From Burkholderia singularis (GTDB lineage: Bacteria > Pseudomonadota > Gammaproteobacteria > Burkholderiales > Burkholderiaceae), in NCBI RefSeq assembly GCF_900176645.1, contig NZ_FXAN01000013.1:1-64000 (forward strand): a stretch of DNA of 64,000 nucleotides. The letters are read 5' to 3'. A program made the position numbers and the translations under genes. Positions within the stretch are counted from its first letter, which is position 1, and the number at the start of each line of letters is the position of its first letter. This document shows positions 53,729 to 62,823 of the stretch, piece after piece. The notes under the pieces were generated by a model that was not told where the DNA came from, did not search any database, and worked only from the letters and a program-made list of their open reading frames with translations.

Positions 53729-54694
53729 ATGAGCACGACGCTCGAACAATCCGCGTTTGCACCGTCCGCCGGCACGGCGTCCGGCCGGATGGGCCATCTC
53801 GACTGGCTCGAAGCCGAGTCGATCCACATCCTGCGCGAGCTGGTCGCCGAGTGCAGCAAGCCCGCGCTGTTGTTCTCGGGCGGCAAGGATTCGGTCGTCG
53901 TGCTGCATCTCGCGCTCAAGGCGTTCGGGCTCGGCGCGAATCGCAAGACGACGCTGCCGTTCCCGCTCGTGCATATCGACACCGGTCATAACTACGGCGA
54001 GGTGATCGATTTCCGCGACCGCCGCGTGAGCGAGATCGGCGCGGAGCTGATCGTCGGGCACGTCGAGGATTCGATCAAGCGCGGCACTGTTGTACTGCGC
54101 CGCGAGACCGATTCGCGCAACGCCGCGCAAGCGGTCACGCTGCTCGAGACGATCGAGCAGCACGGCTTCACCGCGATGATCGGCGGCGCGCGCCGCGACG
54201 AGGAAAAAGCGCGTGCGAAGGAGCGCATCTTCTCGTTTCGCGACGAGTTCGGCCAGTGGGACCCGAAATCGCAGCGCCCCGAACTGTGGAGCCTCTACAA
54301 CGCGCGTTTGCATCGTGGTGAGCATCTGCGCGTGTTCCCGATCTCGAACTGGACCGAACTCGACGTGTGGCAATACATCGCGCGCGAGCAGCTCGAATTG
54401 CCTTCGATCTATTACGCGCACCGCCGCGAGATCGTGCGCCGCAACGGCCTGCTCGTGCCCGTGACGCCGCTCACGCCGATGCGCGATGGCGAAACCAGCG
54501 AGCACGCGCTGGTGCGCTTTCGCACGGTCGGCGATATCTCGTGCACGTGCCCGGTCGAGAGCGACGCGGACGATATCGAGAAGATCATCGCCGAGACGGC
54601 GGTGACCGAGATCACCGAGCGCGGCGCGACGCGGATGGACGACCAGACCTCCGAGGCCGCGATGGAGCAGCGCAAGAAACAAGGTTATTTCTGA
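53729..54694 (+). CDS. cysD: Sulfate adenylyltransferase subunit 2
   Basis: A 321-residue ATP sulfurylase subunit forming APS from ATP and sulfate, driven by GTP hydrolysis in CysN. The ATP-pyrophosphatase PP-motif FSGGKDSVVVLHLALKAF is near 50-67. Other family segments are PLVHIDTGHNYGEVIDFRDRR, GGARRDEEKARAKERIFS, FPISNWTELDVWQYIARE and the C-terminal QRKKQGYF. An AGAAGAAGGA site precedes the ATG. cysN follows after 28 bases. Confidence 0.97.
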   Translation: MSTTLEQSAFAPSAGTASGRMGHLDWLEAESIHILRELVAECSKPALLFSGGKDSVVVLHLALKAFGLGANRKTTLPFPLVHIDTGHNYGEVIDFRDRRVSEIGAELIVGHVEDSIKRGTVVLRRETDSRNAAQAVTLLETIEQHGFTAMIGGARRDEEKARAKERIFSFRDEFGQWDPKSQRPELWSLYNARLHRGEHLRVFPISNWTELDVWQYIAREQLELPSIYYAHRREIVRRNGLLVPVTPLTPMRDGETSEHALVRFRTVGDISCTCPVESDADDIEKIIAETAVTEITERGATRMDDQTSEAAMEQRKKQGYF

Positions 54695-54722
54695 CGCACC
54701 GCAGAACGAGGACACGAGCAAC

Positions 54723-56039
54723 ATGAGCACCATCGACACCAACGAAGACCTCGGCGTGCTGCGCTTCATCACCGCGGGCAGCGTCGACGACGGCAAGAGC
54801 ACGCTGATCGGCCGCCTGCTGTACGACAGCAAGGCCGTGCTGTCCGACCAACTGTCCGCGCTGTCGCGCGCGAAGAACAAGCGCACGGTCGGCGACGAGC
54901 TCGACCTCGCGCTGTTGACCGACGGGCTGGAAGCCGAGCGCGAGCAGGGCATCACGATCGACGTCGCATACCGCTACTTCGCGACCGCGAAGCGCAAGTT
55001 CATCATCGCCGACACGCCTGGCCACGAGCAGTACACGCGCAACATGGTGACGGGCGCGTCGACCGCGCACGCGGCGATCATCCTGATCGACGCGACGCGC
55101 GTGACGCTCGAGAACGGCGTGGCGCAACTGCTGCCGCAAACCAAGCGCCACAGCGCGATCGTCAAGCTGCTCGCGCTGCAGCACGTGATCGTCGCGATCA
55201 ACAAGATGGATCTCGTCGACTACAGCGAGGCGCGCTTCAACGAGATCCGCGACGCATACGTGAAGCTCGCGCAGCAACTGGGGCTTGCCGACGTGCGCTT
55301 CGTGCCAGTGTCGGCGCTCAAGGGCGACAACATCGTCGCGCCGAGCGAGCGCATGCCGTGGTATGCGGGCGAGCCCCTGCTCGACGTGCTCGAGGCGCTG
55401 CCCGTCGAGACGCAGGCGGGCGACGCGCTGCGCTTTCCGGTGCAATGGGTCGCGCGCCAGGACGGCAGCTCGGCCGACGATTTCCGCGGCTACATGGGCC
55501 GCATCGAGGCGGGCGCAGTGAAGGTCGGCGACGAGATTGCCGTGCTGCCGTCGAACCGCGTCGCGACGGTCGCCGAGATCATCGCGCCGGTGCCGGGCGG
55601 CACCGCGGCCGTCGAGCGCGCGTTTGCAGGGCAAACCGTGACGATCCGGCTTGCCGAGGATGTCGACGTGTCGCGCGGCGATACGTTCGTGGCGAGCGCG
55701 CAGCCCGTCGAGCCGGCCAAGAAGCTCGAGGCGGACCTGTGCTGGTTCGACGAGACGCCGCTGTCGCCGCAGCGCAAGTATCTGCTCAAGCAGACCACGA
55801 ACACGGTGTTCACGAAGATCGGCGCGGTTCAGCAGGTGCTCGACGTGCATACGCTGTCGCATGCGACCGACCGCCACGAGCTGAAGATGAACGACATCGG
55901 CCGCGTCGCGCTGACGCTGCAAAAGCCGATCGTCTGCGACACTTATGACGCGCATCCGGGCACGGGCGCGTTCGTGCTGATCGACGAGGCCACCCACCAT
56001 ACGGTTGCAGCGGGTATGATTCGGGCGTTTTCCGCGTGA
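54723..56039 (+). CDS. cysN: Sulfate adenylyltransferase subunit 1 (GTPase)
   Basis: A 438-residue EF-Tu-like GTPase partner of CysD. G1 is GSVDDGKSTLIGRLLYDSK (about 20-38), G3 is IADTPGHEQYTRNM and G4 is NKMDLVDYS. Two beta-barrel domains follow. It ends at the length of stand-alone CysN, with no fused APS-kinase domain (which would add about 200 residues), consistent with an APS-reductase pathway. Fifty-one bases separate it from cobA. Confidence 0.97.
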   Translation: MSTIDTNEDLGVLRFITAGSVDDGKSTLIGRLLYDSKAVLSDQLSALSRAKNKRTVGDELDLALLTDGLEAEREQGITIDVAYRYFATAKRKFIIADTPGHEQYTRNMVTGASTAHAAIILIDATRVTLENGVAQLLPQTKRHSAIVKLLALQHVIVAINKMDLVDYSEARFNEIRDAYVKLAQQLGLADVRFVPVSALKGDNIVAPSERMPWYAGEPLLDVLEALPVETQAGDALRFPVQWVARQDGSSADDFRGYMGRIEAGAVKVGDEIAVLPSNRVATVAEIIAPVPGGTAAVERAFAGQTVTIRLAEDVDVSRGDTFVASAQPVEPAKKLEADLCWFDETPLSPQRKYLLKQTTNTVFTKIGAVQQVLDVHTLSHATDRHELKMNDIGRVALTLQKPIVCDTYDAHPGTGAFVLIDEATHHTVAAGMIRAFSA

Positions 56040-56090
56040 CGGATCGCGCCGCACCCGCGGCGCGAGTGCGCGACAAGAGGATCGACGCAT

Positions 56091-56855
56091 ATGGGCAAGG
56101 TGTATCTGATCGGCGCGGGGCCGGGCGCAGCGGACCTGATCACGGTGCGCGGCGCGCGCCTGCTCGCGAGCGCGGACGTGGTGCTGCACGACGCGCTCGT
56201 CGAGCCGGCGATGCTCGAGCACGCGCCGCGTGCGCGCAAGATCGCGGTCGGCAAGCGCTGCGGGCAGCGCTCGAGCGCGCAGCATTTCATCAACAAGCAG
56301 CTCGTCGACGCGGCGCGCGAGCATGCGCTCGTCGTGCGCCTGAAGGGCGGCGATCCGATGCTGTTCGGCCGTGCGGACGAAGAGATGCGCGCGCTCGAGG
56401 CGGCCGGGATCGACTACGAGATCGTCCCCGGTATTACCGCCGCGCTCGCGGGGGCCGCCGCGCTCAAGCGCTCGCTGACGCTGCGCGGCGTCGCGCGCAG
56501 CGTCGCGTTCGCCACGCACAGCCGCGCGCCGGGCAGCGGCGAGATTCGCGAGCAGGTCAGCGCTGATTCGCTCGTCTATTACATGGGCCGCGACAGTGCG
56601 CCCGGCATCGCGCAACGGTTGATCGACGCGGGCCGCGCCGGTTCGACCCCGGTGGCGATTGTCGAGGCTTGCAGCACGCCGCGCGAGCGCACGCTCACGC
56701 TGACACTCGCGGAGATGGCGGCGGGCGCGGCGTATGCATGGCTCGATCCGCTTCAGCCGAGCTTGTTAATGATCGGCGATGCGTTCGCCACCCGCGAGCG
56801 GGCGGACGGCGAAAAGCCGGCCGAAGGCAACGCGGGGATGCGGGATGCGGCTTGA
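56091..56855 (+). CDS. cobA: Uroporphyrinogen-III C-methyltransferase
   Basis: A 254-residue SAM-dependent enzyme methylating uroporphyrinogen III twice to precorrin-2, the entry to siroheme. The N-terminal GKVYLIGAGPGAADLITVRGARLL and RLKGGDPMLFGRADEE are SUMT signatures, with EIVPGITAALAGAAALKRSLTLRG and YYMGRDSAPGIAQRLIDAG further on. The CysG dehydrogenase/chelatase domains are absent; the convergent cbiX gene probably supplies chelation. Placement in the cys operon supports siroheme for CysI. Confidence 0.95.
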   Translation: MGKVYLIGAGPGAADLITVRGARLLASADVVLHDALVEPAMLEHAPRARKIAVGKRCGQRSSAQHFINKQLVDAAREHALVVRLKGGDPMLFGRADEEMRALEAAGIDYEIVPGITAALAGAAALKRSLTLRGVARSVAFATHSRAPGSGEIREQVSADSLVYYMGRDSAPGIAQRLIDAGRAGSTPVAIVEACSTPRERTLTLTLAEMAAGAAYAWLDPLQPSLLMIGDAFATRERADGEKPAEGNAGMRDAA

Positions 56856-56902
56856 TCTGGTGTCGTTGGCGGCCGGTTTGGGCTGACGCGTAGGGACAGA
56901 CG

Positions 56903-56933
56903 AAAACGCCGGCGACGAGCCGGCGTTTTTTAT
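56903..56933. terminator. Bidirectional terminator between cobA and cbiX
   Basis: AAAACGCCGGC-GACGA-GCCGGCGTTTTTT: a perfect 10-11-bp stem flanked by A-run and T-run. It serves the cys operon on the plus strand, 48 bases after cobA, and could also stop cbiX transcription from the other side. Confidence 0.9.
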
Positions 56934-57015
56934 TTCGGACGATCCGACGGCGCGTTGCCATGCAACGGTCCGCCGACGAACGCGGCGCGGGCCTGTTGCG
57001 GCGCCGCGCGAGCAC

Positions 57016-57402
57016 TCACCGCATCGGCTCGCCGCCTTGGCGCAGGCAATACTCGACGATCGCGTCGAGCACCGCATCGTCCTCGCCCACCGCCGTCGCG
57101 CAACGAATGTCGATCCCCGGGTGCGCGAGGCGGCATGCTTCGACGAGCTGCGGCAGGTCGCGGCGCACGTGGCCGCCTTGGCCGAAGAAAACCGGTATCA
57201 CGGTGATCACGTCGCACTGCGCGGCGAGTGCGGCCGCAGCCGTCGCGAGCGACGGCTCCATCAGTTCGAGAAACGCGAGCGCGACGGGCGTATGCGCGCC
57301 GCGCGCCGCGCGCAGCTTCGCAGCCAGCCGCTCGAACGGCTCGGCCCAGCGCGCATCGCGCGCGCCGTGGCCGAACAGAATGATGCCGGATCGACGATTC
57401 AT
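57016..57402 (-). CDS. cbiX: Sirohydrochlorin chelatase, CbiX/SirB type (short form)
   Basis: A 128-residue class II chelatase, the small homodimeric CbiX(S) size. It begins GIILFGHGARDARW, with the metal-binding His, and contains VALAFLELMEPSLATAA and VIPVFFGQGGHVRRDLPQLV with the second His. It inserts Fe2+ (siroheme) or Co2+ into sirohydrochlorin. AAGGAG lies seven bases before the ATG at 57402; longer upstream frames overlap lptG. Being convergent with cobA suggests siroheme synthesis. Confidence 0.92.
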   Translation of the reverse strand: MNRRSGIILFGHGARDARWAEPFERLAAKLRAARGAHTPVALAFLELMEPSLATAAAALAAQCDVITVIPVFFGQGGHVRRDLPQLVEACRLAHPGIDIRCATAVGEDDAVLDAIVEYCLRQGGEPMR

Positions 57403-57437
57403 CGCCCGCTCCTTCGAGAACGGCACGCCTGGCGCGC

Positions 57438-58586
57438 TCAGTGCCGGTCGACCCACTTCAGCGCCAGCAGGCCGAGCGCCAGATAGAGGCAGCCGGGCAG
57501 CGCCGCGGTCAGTGGCGCGGGCCACGTGTTCAGCGTGCCGATATGCGAGAACAGCGTGTTGAAAAGCTGGAAGCTCATCCCGAGCATGATCCCGCCGAAC
57601 ACCTTCACGCCTACGACGCCCGCGCGCGTATGCAGATACGCGAACGGCAGCGACAGCACGAGCATCACGAACACCGCGAACGGATACAGCAGCTTGCGCC
57701 ACAGCGCGATGTCATAGCGCTGCGTATCCTGCTGGTTCTCCTTCAAATGCTGGATGTAGCGGAACAGGTTGAACAGCGACATCCGCTCCGGCGATACGAG
57801 CAGCACCGACAGGATCTGCGGCGTCAGGTCCGAGCGCAGCGAGTATTGCGGCATCGTGACCTGCTGCGAGCGGTAGACCGGGTTCAGCGCGTCGGCCGGC
57901 TGGTTGGGCTGGCCGGAGAGGTTCGTCAACTGCGTGTCGGTGACGTCGGTCAGCAGCCAGTGGCCGGGCGGCTGATAGCGGCCGCGTTTGGCGATCCGCA
58001 CGTTTTGCAGATTGAATTTCGAATCGAACTCGTAGATCCGCACGTCGCTGATCGTCGAATCCGGCGACAGCGTGCCGACGTTGACGAAGCGCGTCACGGG
58101 CTCGCCCGTCTCGCGCGCGGTCAGCGTGTCCTTGACCCACACGCCCGATGCGAAGTTCGACGACACCGACGAGCCGAGCGCCTCGAGCCGCACGCGCTCC
58201 GACAACTGATCGGTGTAGGGGCCGACGAATTCGCCGATCAGGTAGGTCGCGACGACGATCGGCACGCCGATCTTCAGCAGCGAACGCAGCGCCTGGTTGG
58301 TCGCGAGGCCGGAGACGCGGAAGATCGTGAACTCCGAGTTCGCGGCCATCTGCGCGAACACGTAGATCGAGCTGATCAGTATGGCCACCGGGATGATTTC
58401 GTAAAAGCGCGACGGCGTTTGCAGCGCGACGCGCAGCACCGCATAGCCGAACTTGTAGTTGCCGTGGCCGACCGAGTTCAACTCGCTGATCAGGTCGAAG
58501 AAGAAGAACAGGCCGGAAAACGCGAACAGCACGAAGGCAAACGTCACGTAGATCTGGCGCGCGAAGTATTTTTCGTAAAGCCGCAT
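57438..58586 (-). CDS. lptG: LPS export ABC transporter permease LptG
   Basis: A 382-residue inner-membrane subunit of the LptB2FG transporter that extracts LPS and passes it to LptC. Six hydrophobic helices flank a large periplasmic beta-jellyroll (about 100-270). The N-terminal MRLYEKYFARQIYVTFAFVLFAFSGLFFFFDLI and PSRFYEIIPVAILISSIYVF are LptG-typical. The C-terminal helices contain HTRAGVVGVKVFGGIMLGMSFQLFN. It lies three bases after lptF, so the two are coupled. Confidence 0.95.
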   Translation of the reverse strand: MRLYEKYFARQIYVTFAFVLFAFSGLFFFFDLISELNSVGHGNYKFGYAVLRVALQTPSRFYEIIPVAILISSIYVFAQMAANSEFTIFRVSGLATNQALRSLLKIGVPIVVATYLIGEFVGPYTDQLSERVRLEALGSSVSSNFASGVWVKDTLTARETGEPVTRFVNVGTLSPDSTISDVRIYEFDSKFNLQNVRIAKRGRYQPPGHWLLTDVTDTQLTNLSGQPNQPADALNPVYRSQQVTMPQYSLRSDLTPQILSVLLVSPERMSLFNLFRYIQHLKENQQDTQRYDIALWRKLLYPFAVFVMLVLSLPFAYLHTRAGVVGVKVFGGIMLGMSFQLFNTLFSHIGTLNTWPAPLTAALPGCLYLALGLLALKWVDRH

Positions 58587-58589
58587 CGT

Positions 58590-59687
58590 TTACGCTCCTT
58601 GCGAGCGGCCGGGCGCGGCGCGCGAAAACAGCGGCCGGTTGCGCACGCGCAGCCAGAACAGGAATGCGACGATCGCGGCAATCAGCAAATGCAAGCCGAT
58701 CAGGCCGACGCCGAACGGGATCTTGCCCCGTTCCATTTGCGACTGGACGACGTTCAGCAGGTTCGAGTAAGTCAGGTAGATCAGCACGGCCATCACGAGG
58801 TTCACGGTCCGGCCGCGGCGCGGGTTCTGATACGACAGAGGAATCGCGAGCACCATTAGGTTGATCGCGATCAGCGGCAGTCCCGCGCGCCACGCGAATT
58901 CGGCAAGGTTCTGGTTGGTCGGATTGCGCAGCAGGTCGATCGTCGGCGTGCCTGTCGTGGTCGGCTGGCTGACCACCTGCTTGCTCTGGATTTTTACGCC
59001 GTAGCGCTCGAATTCCATGATCTTGAAATTCGGCTGGCCCGGCACGCCGTCGTAGCGGCGGCCGTTATCGAGCACGATGAAGCGATCGCCGTTCTTCATC
59101 GTCTCGGTGTGGCCCGTCTGCGATACGACGACGTTCACCTTGCCCTGTTCGGTGGTCGTGACGAACACGTTTTGCACCTTGCTCTGGTCGGGCGACATTT
59201 TCTCGATGAAGAACACGCGGTTGTTCGCGGCGGATTCGCGGAACTGGCCGGGCGCGAGCAACGACACCTCGTCGCGCTGCTGAAAGCGCGCGCGGATCAG
59301 CTTGCTTTGCTGGTTCGACCACGGCCAGCCGACGAACGCGAAAAACGCGATCAGGATCACGATTGGCGTCGCGAACACGCCGATCGGCTTGATGAGGCGG
59401 GTGAGGCTCACGCCGGAGGCGAGCCAGACGACCATTTCGGAATCCTTGTACCAGCGCGTGAGCACGAACAGGATCGACACGAACAGCGTGCCGACGAGGA
59501 TCATCGCCAGGTAGCCGATCACGGTGAGGCCGATCAGCACGAGCACGTCCTTCGGGTTGACCTCGCCGGACGCGGCGTAACCGACGATGCGGATCATCAT
59601 CGACGTCAGCATGATCGTGAGCAGCACCATGAAAACGGCGCCGGCGGTATACGCAAGCTCGCGCTGGAGGGAGCGTTCGAAGATCAT
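58590..59687 (-). CDS. lptF: LPS export ABC transporter permease LptF
   Basis: A 365-residue partner of LptG, with the same six-helix plus jellyroll layout. It begins MIFERSLQRELAYTAGAVFMVLLTIMLTSMMIRIVG. The coupling-helix region VWLASGVSLTRLIKPIG and the C-terminal IPLSYQNPRRGRTVNLVMAVLIYLTYSNLLNV are family-typical. It is divergent from pepA, the arrangement also found in E. coli, and a GATAAT element at 59782-59787 in the gap is a candidate -10 for pepA. Confidence 0.96.
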   Translation of the reverse strand: MIFERSLQRELAYTAGAVFMVLLTIMLTSMMIRIVGYAASGEVNPKDVLVLIGLTVIGYLAMILVGTLFVSILFVLTRWYKDSEMVVWLASGVSLTRLIKPIGVFATPIVILIAFFAFVGWPWSNQQSKLIRARFQQRDEVSLLAPGQFRESAANNRVFFIEKMSPDQSKVQNVFVTTTEQGKVNVVVSQTGHTETMKNGDRFIVLDNGRRYDGVPGQPNFKIMEFERYGVKIQSKQVVSQPTTTGTPTIDLLRNPTNQNLAEFAWRAGLPLIAINLMVLAIPLSYQNPRRGRTVNLVMAVLIYLTYSNLLNVVQSQMERGKIPFGVGLIGLHLLIAAIVAFLFWLRVRNRPLFSRAAPGRSQGA

Positions 59688-59832
59688 TATTGATGCGAAG
59701 CAGGCAAAACTGCGGGGTGAGACTGCGGGGCGGGAACGAGCGCACGAGCGGGGGCGCTCACGCCGCGCAGGAAAAATAGCGGATAATTGCGGCTTTCATC
59801 CTTAGCCCAGATTTTACCCGAGGACAAGCGCG

Positions 59833-61344
59833 ATGGACTTTAGCATAAAAGGCTGTGATTGGAGCAAAGGCGCGGCGAAGGGTTTCCTGACCGGGAAATC
59901 CGACTGCATCGTGCTGGGCGTGTTCGAAGCGCAAACCTTGTCCGGCGCGGCGCTCGATATCGACGAGGCGACCAAGGGCCTCGTGTCGCGTGTGATCAAG
60001 GCGGGGGACATGGACGGCAAGCTCGGCAAAACCTTGTTTTTGCACGAGGTTTCGGGCATCGGCGCGTCGCGCGTGCTGCTCGTCGGGCTGGGCAAGCAGG
60101 ATGCTTTCAGCCAGAAAGCCTATCACGACGCGCTCAAGGCCGCGTGGCGCGCGCTGCTCGGCACGAAAATAGTCCAGGTCACGTTCACGCTCGCGCAGGC
60201 GCCGGGGCCCGATCGCGGCTCCGATTGGGGCGTGCGCGCGGCGATTCTCGCGCTGCGCAACGAAACGTATCAATTCACGCAGATGAAGAGCAAGCCGGAG
60301 ACGCCCGCGCGCGCATTGAAGCGCGTCGTGTTCAGCGTCGATCCGGCCGACGAGAAGGCGGCGAAGCTCGCGGTGAAACAGGCGGGCGCGCTCGCGAACG
60401 GAATGGATCTCACGCGCGATCTCGGCAATCTGCCGGGCAACGTCTGCACGCCGGCCTATCTCGCGAACGTCGCGAAGCAACTCGCGAAGGATTGGGGGTT
60501 GAAGGCCGATGTGCTCGGTCTGAAGCAGATCCAGGCGCTCAAGATGGGCTCGTTTCTCGCGGTCGCGAAGGGCTCCGTCGAGCCGCCGCAGTTCATCGTG
60601 CTGCATTATCAGGGCGCGGCCGCGAAGGCGGCGCCCGTCGTGCTGGTCGGCAAGGGCATCACGTTCGACACGGGCGGCATTTCGCTCAAGCCCGGCGAGG
60701 CGATGGACGAGATGAAGTACGACATGTGCGGCGCGGGCGCGGTGCTCGGTACGATGCGCGCGGTTGCCGAGATGGGGCTGAAGCTCAACGTCGTGGCGAT
60801 CGTGCCGACCTGCGAGAATATGCCGGCCGGCAACGCAACGAAGCCGGGCGATATCGTCACGAGCATGAAGGGGCTGACGATCGAGGTGCTGAACACCGAT
60901 GCGGAAGGGCGCCTGATCCTCTGTGATGCGCTCACGTATGCGGAACGCTTCAAGCCGGCGGCCGTGATCGACGTCGCGACGCTGACCGGCGCGTGCGTGA
61001 TTGCGCTGGGCCATCACAACACCGGCCTCTTCTCGAAGGACGATGCGCTCGCGGGCGAGTTGCTCGACGCGTCGCGCGAGGCGGCCGACCCGGCCTGGCG
61101 CATGCCGCTCGACGACGAGTACCAGGAGCAGCTGAAATCGAATTTCGCGGATCTCGCGAACATCGGCGGGCGGCCCGGCGGCAGCATCACGGCGGCGTGC
61201 TTTCTGTCGCGTTTCACCGACAGCTATCCGTGGGCGCACCTCGACATCGCGGGCACCGCATGGAAGAGCGGCGCGGCGAAGGGCGCGACGGGGCGTCCCG
61301 TGCCGCTGCTCGCGCAGTTCCTGATCGATCGCGCCGGCGCGTGA
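59833..61344 (+). CDS. pepA: Leucyl aminopeptidase (cytosol aminopeptidase)
   Basis: A 503-residue M17 metallopeptidase removing N-terminal residues, especially Leu. The signature [18 protein letters not shown] (about 355-372) and the metal-binding region [33 protein letters not shown] (about 270-302) are intact, with the catalytic Lys and Arg in place. In E. coli PepA also binds DNA (Xer recombination, carAB), but that function depends on N-domain residues I cannot judge here. It leads pepA-holC. Confidence 0.97.
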   Translation: MDFSIKGCDWSKGAAKGFLTGKSDCIVLGVFEAQTLSGAALDIDEATKGLVSRVIKAGDMDGKLGKTLFLHEVSGIGASRVLLVGLGKQDAFSQKAYHDALKAAWRALLGTKIVQVTFTLAQAPGPDRGSDWGVRAAILALRNETYQFTQMKSKPETPARALKRVVFSVDPADEKAAKLAVKQAGALANGMDLTRDLGNLPGNVCTPAYLANVAKQLAKDWGLKADVLGLKQIQALKMGSFLAVAKGSVEPPQFIVLHYQGAAAKAAPVVLVGKGITFDTGGISLKPGEAMDEMKYDMCGAGAVLGTMRAVAEMGLKLNVVAIVPTCENMPAGNATKPGDIVTSMKGLTIEVLNTDAEGRLILCDALTYAERFKPAAVIDVATLTGACVIALGHHNTGLFSKDDALAGELLDASREAADPAWRMPLDDEYQEQLKSNFADLANIGGRPGGSITAACFLSRFTDSYPWAHLDIAGTAWKSGAAKGATGRPVPLLAQFLIDRAGA

Positions 61345-61387
61345 TGGCGCGGCGCTCGATGGCAAATCCGGCGGGGCGCGGCGCGCG

Positions 61388-61804
61388 ATGACGCGGATCG
61401 ATTTCCACACGAACGTCGGCGACCCGCTCGCCTACGCTTGCCGGCTGCTGCGCAAGGCGTATCAGGCGGGGCAGCCGGTCGTCGTGCGCGCTTCGCCCGC
61501 GCGGCTGCGCGCGCTCGACGAGCGGCTCTGGACGTTTTCTCCGCTCGACTTCATTCCGCACTGCGCAGTGGACAGCCCGCACGCGGCCGCCACGCCGATC
61601 GTGCTGACCGCGGATCTCGAGCGCGCGCCGCATCACGGCATCTTGCTGAATCTGGGCGACGATGTGCCCGCGCAGTTCGCGCGCTTCGAGCGTCTGCTCG
61701 AAGTGGTCGGCAATGCGCCCGACGAGCTGACGGCGGGGCGCGAGCGTTACCGTTTCTATCGGGATCGCGGCTATGCGCTCAACAATTACAAGCAGGGGGC
61801 GTGA
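61388..61804 (+). CDS. holC: DNA polymerase III chi subunit
   Basis: A 138-residue clamp-loader accessory protein that links SSB to the holoenzyme through psi. It matches HolC: RIDFHTNVGDPLAYACRLLRKAYQAGQPVVV at the start, LDERLWTFSPLDFIPHC in the middle, and the C-terminal RFYRDRGYALNNYKQG, which is the conserved end of the family. The pepA-holC order is shared with E. coli, but valS is replaced here by a DUF2486 gene. Confidence 0.95.
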   Translation: MTRIDFHTNVGDPLAYACRLLRKAYQAGQPVVVRASPARLRALDERLWTFSPLDFIPHCAVDSPHAAATPIVLTADLERAPHHGILLNLGDDVPAQFARFERLLEVVGNAPDELTAGRERYRFYRDRGYALNNYKQGA

Positions 61805-61822
61805 GCCCGGACGGAGAACAGC

Positions 61823-62215
61823 GTGTCCGAAGCGAACGAAATCGATCCAGCCGGCGAAGCGCCGATTCCCGTTCTGAGCGACGTGCTCGTGCCGGGCAAT
61901 CCGGCGCTCGCGCGGCCGCCCGCCGCTGGAGCGTCACGGCAGCCGCCTGCGGCGAGCGCCGATGCGCGGCGCATCGCCGAGCGGTTGCAGGACCGGTTGC
62001 ACGCATATCTGGCGGGCGACGGGCGCGAACTCGTCGAAGCGCGTTGCCGCGACGCGCTGCAAGTCCATACTGCGCGGCTCGTCGGCCAGATCGCGGGCGA
62101 GGTTTCGCGTGTGCTCGAAACCGAGATCGCAGCGTGGGTGGCGCAAGAAATCGATGCGGCGCTGGCGCATCATCGGCAAGCGGATTCGGGCGGCGGCTCG
62201 CAAGGCTCGAAATAG
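61823..62215 (+). CDS. DUF2486-like hypothetical protein
   Basis: A 130-residue acidic protein beginning at GTG 61823, with GGAG seven bases before it. The N-terminal 50 residues are Pro/Ala-rich and probably disordered, with IPVLSDVLVPGNP as a conserved-looking motif. The rest is one long amphipathic helical stretch (ARRIAERLQDRLHAYLAGDGRELVEARCRDALQVHTARLVGQIAGEVSRVLETEIAAWVAQEIDAAL) likely to form a coiled coil. The linkage to holC suggests a replication-related role, but that is only context. Function unknown. Confidence 0.78.
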   Translation: MSEANEIDPAGEAPIPVLSDVLVPGNPALARPPAAGASRQPPAASADARRIAERLQDRLHAYLAGDGRELVEARCRDALQVHTARLVGQIAGEVSRVLETEIAAWVAQEIDAALAHHRQADSGGGSQGSK

Positions 62216-62284
62216 CGCTGCGAACACGCTGCCGCGCATTCGGTGCGCTCACCGGCACGCGTAGCGGATGCTGGGCGCGGTTTC

Positions 62285-62638
62285 TTATCTGCGCGACAGA
62301 ATCCAGTGCGCGAGCGTGCTCGCTTCGGCATTCGTCAATTGCGTGTTGGCAGGCATCGGCACGTTGCCCCAGACGCCGACGCTGCCTTTCACGATGGTTT
62401 GCGCGAGATAGCTGACGGCGTCGCCGCGCGCGGCGTACTTGTCGGCGATCGCGCGGAACGACGGGCCCATCAGCGTAGTGTCGGCCGCATGGCATGCCAT
62501 GCAGTTCTTGCGTTGCGCGAGCGACAGTCCGTCGGCTGGCTGCGCATGCAAGCTTGTGCTCGCGGCCGTCAACGAAACGATCATCACGCGCAGGCACGCC
62601 GTGCGAATACGCACCGCGTACCAGGTCATTCGGTTCAT
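62285..62638 (-). CDS. Small c-type cytochrome (cytochrome c551/c552 type)
   Basis: A 117-residue periplasmic electron carrier. The signal sequence ends near SLHA (residues about 1-32). The single haem site CMACH is near 46, and the distal Met is in NVPMPANTQLTNAEASTLAHWILS, typical of the monohaem c551/c552 (c8) class. The mature protein is about 85 residues, the usual size. Partner oxidases or reductases are not nearby. It converges with the DUF2486 gene. Confidence 0.9.
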   Translation of the reverse strand: MNRMTWYAVRIRTACLRVMIVSLTAASTSLHAQPADGLSLAQRKNCMACHAADTTLMGPSFRAIADKYAARGDAVSYLAQTIVKGSVGVWGNVPMPANTQLTNAEASTLAHWILSRR

Positions 62639-62823
62639 GCTGGTCTCCGCCGGTGCGGTGCCCGGTTTGGCGTTGCGCGCATTATAAAAGCAAAGGGCGG
62701 CCGGACAGGTTGCGCCCGCCGGCGATCTTGTGGTTTTTTGTCGCTACGCGCACATACGCACACATACGCGCGCGGCGGCTGCGCCGGATCGCCACCCGTC
62801 GCGGCCGCCGCCGATGCCGGGCG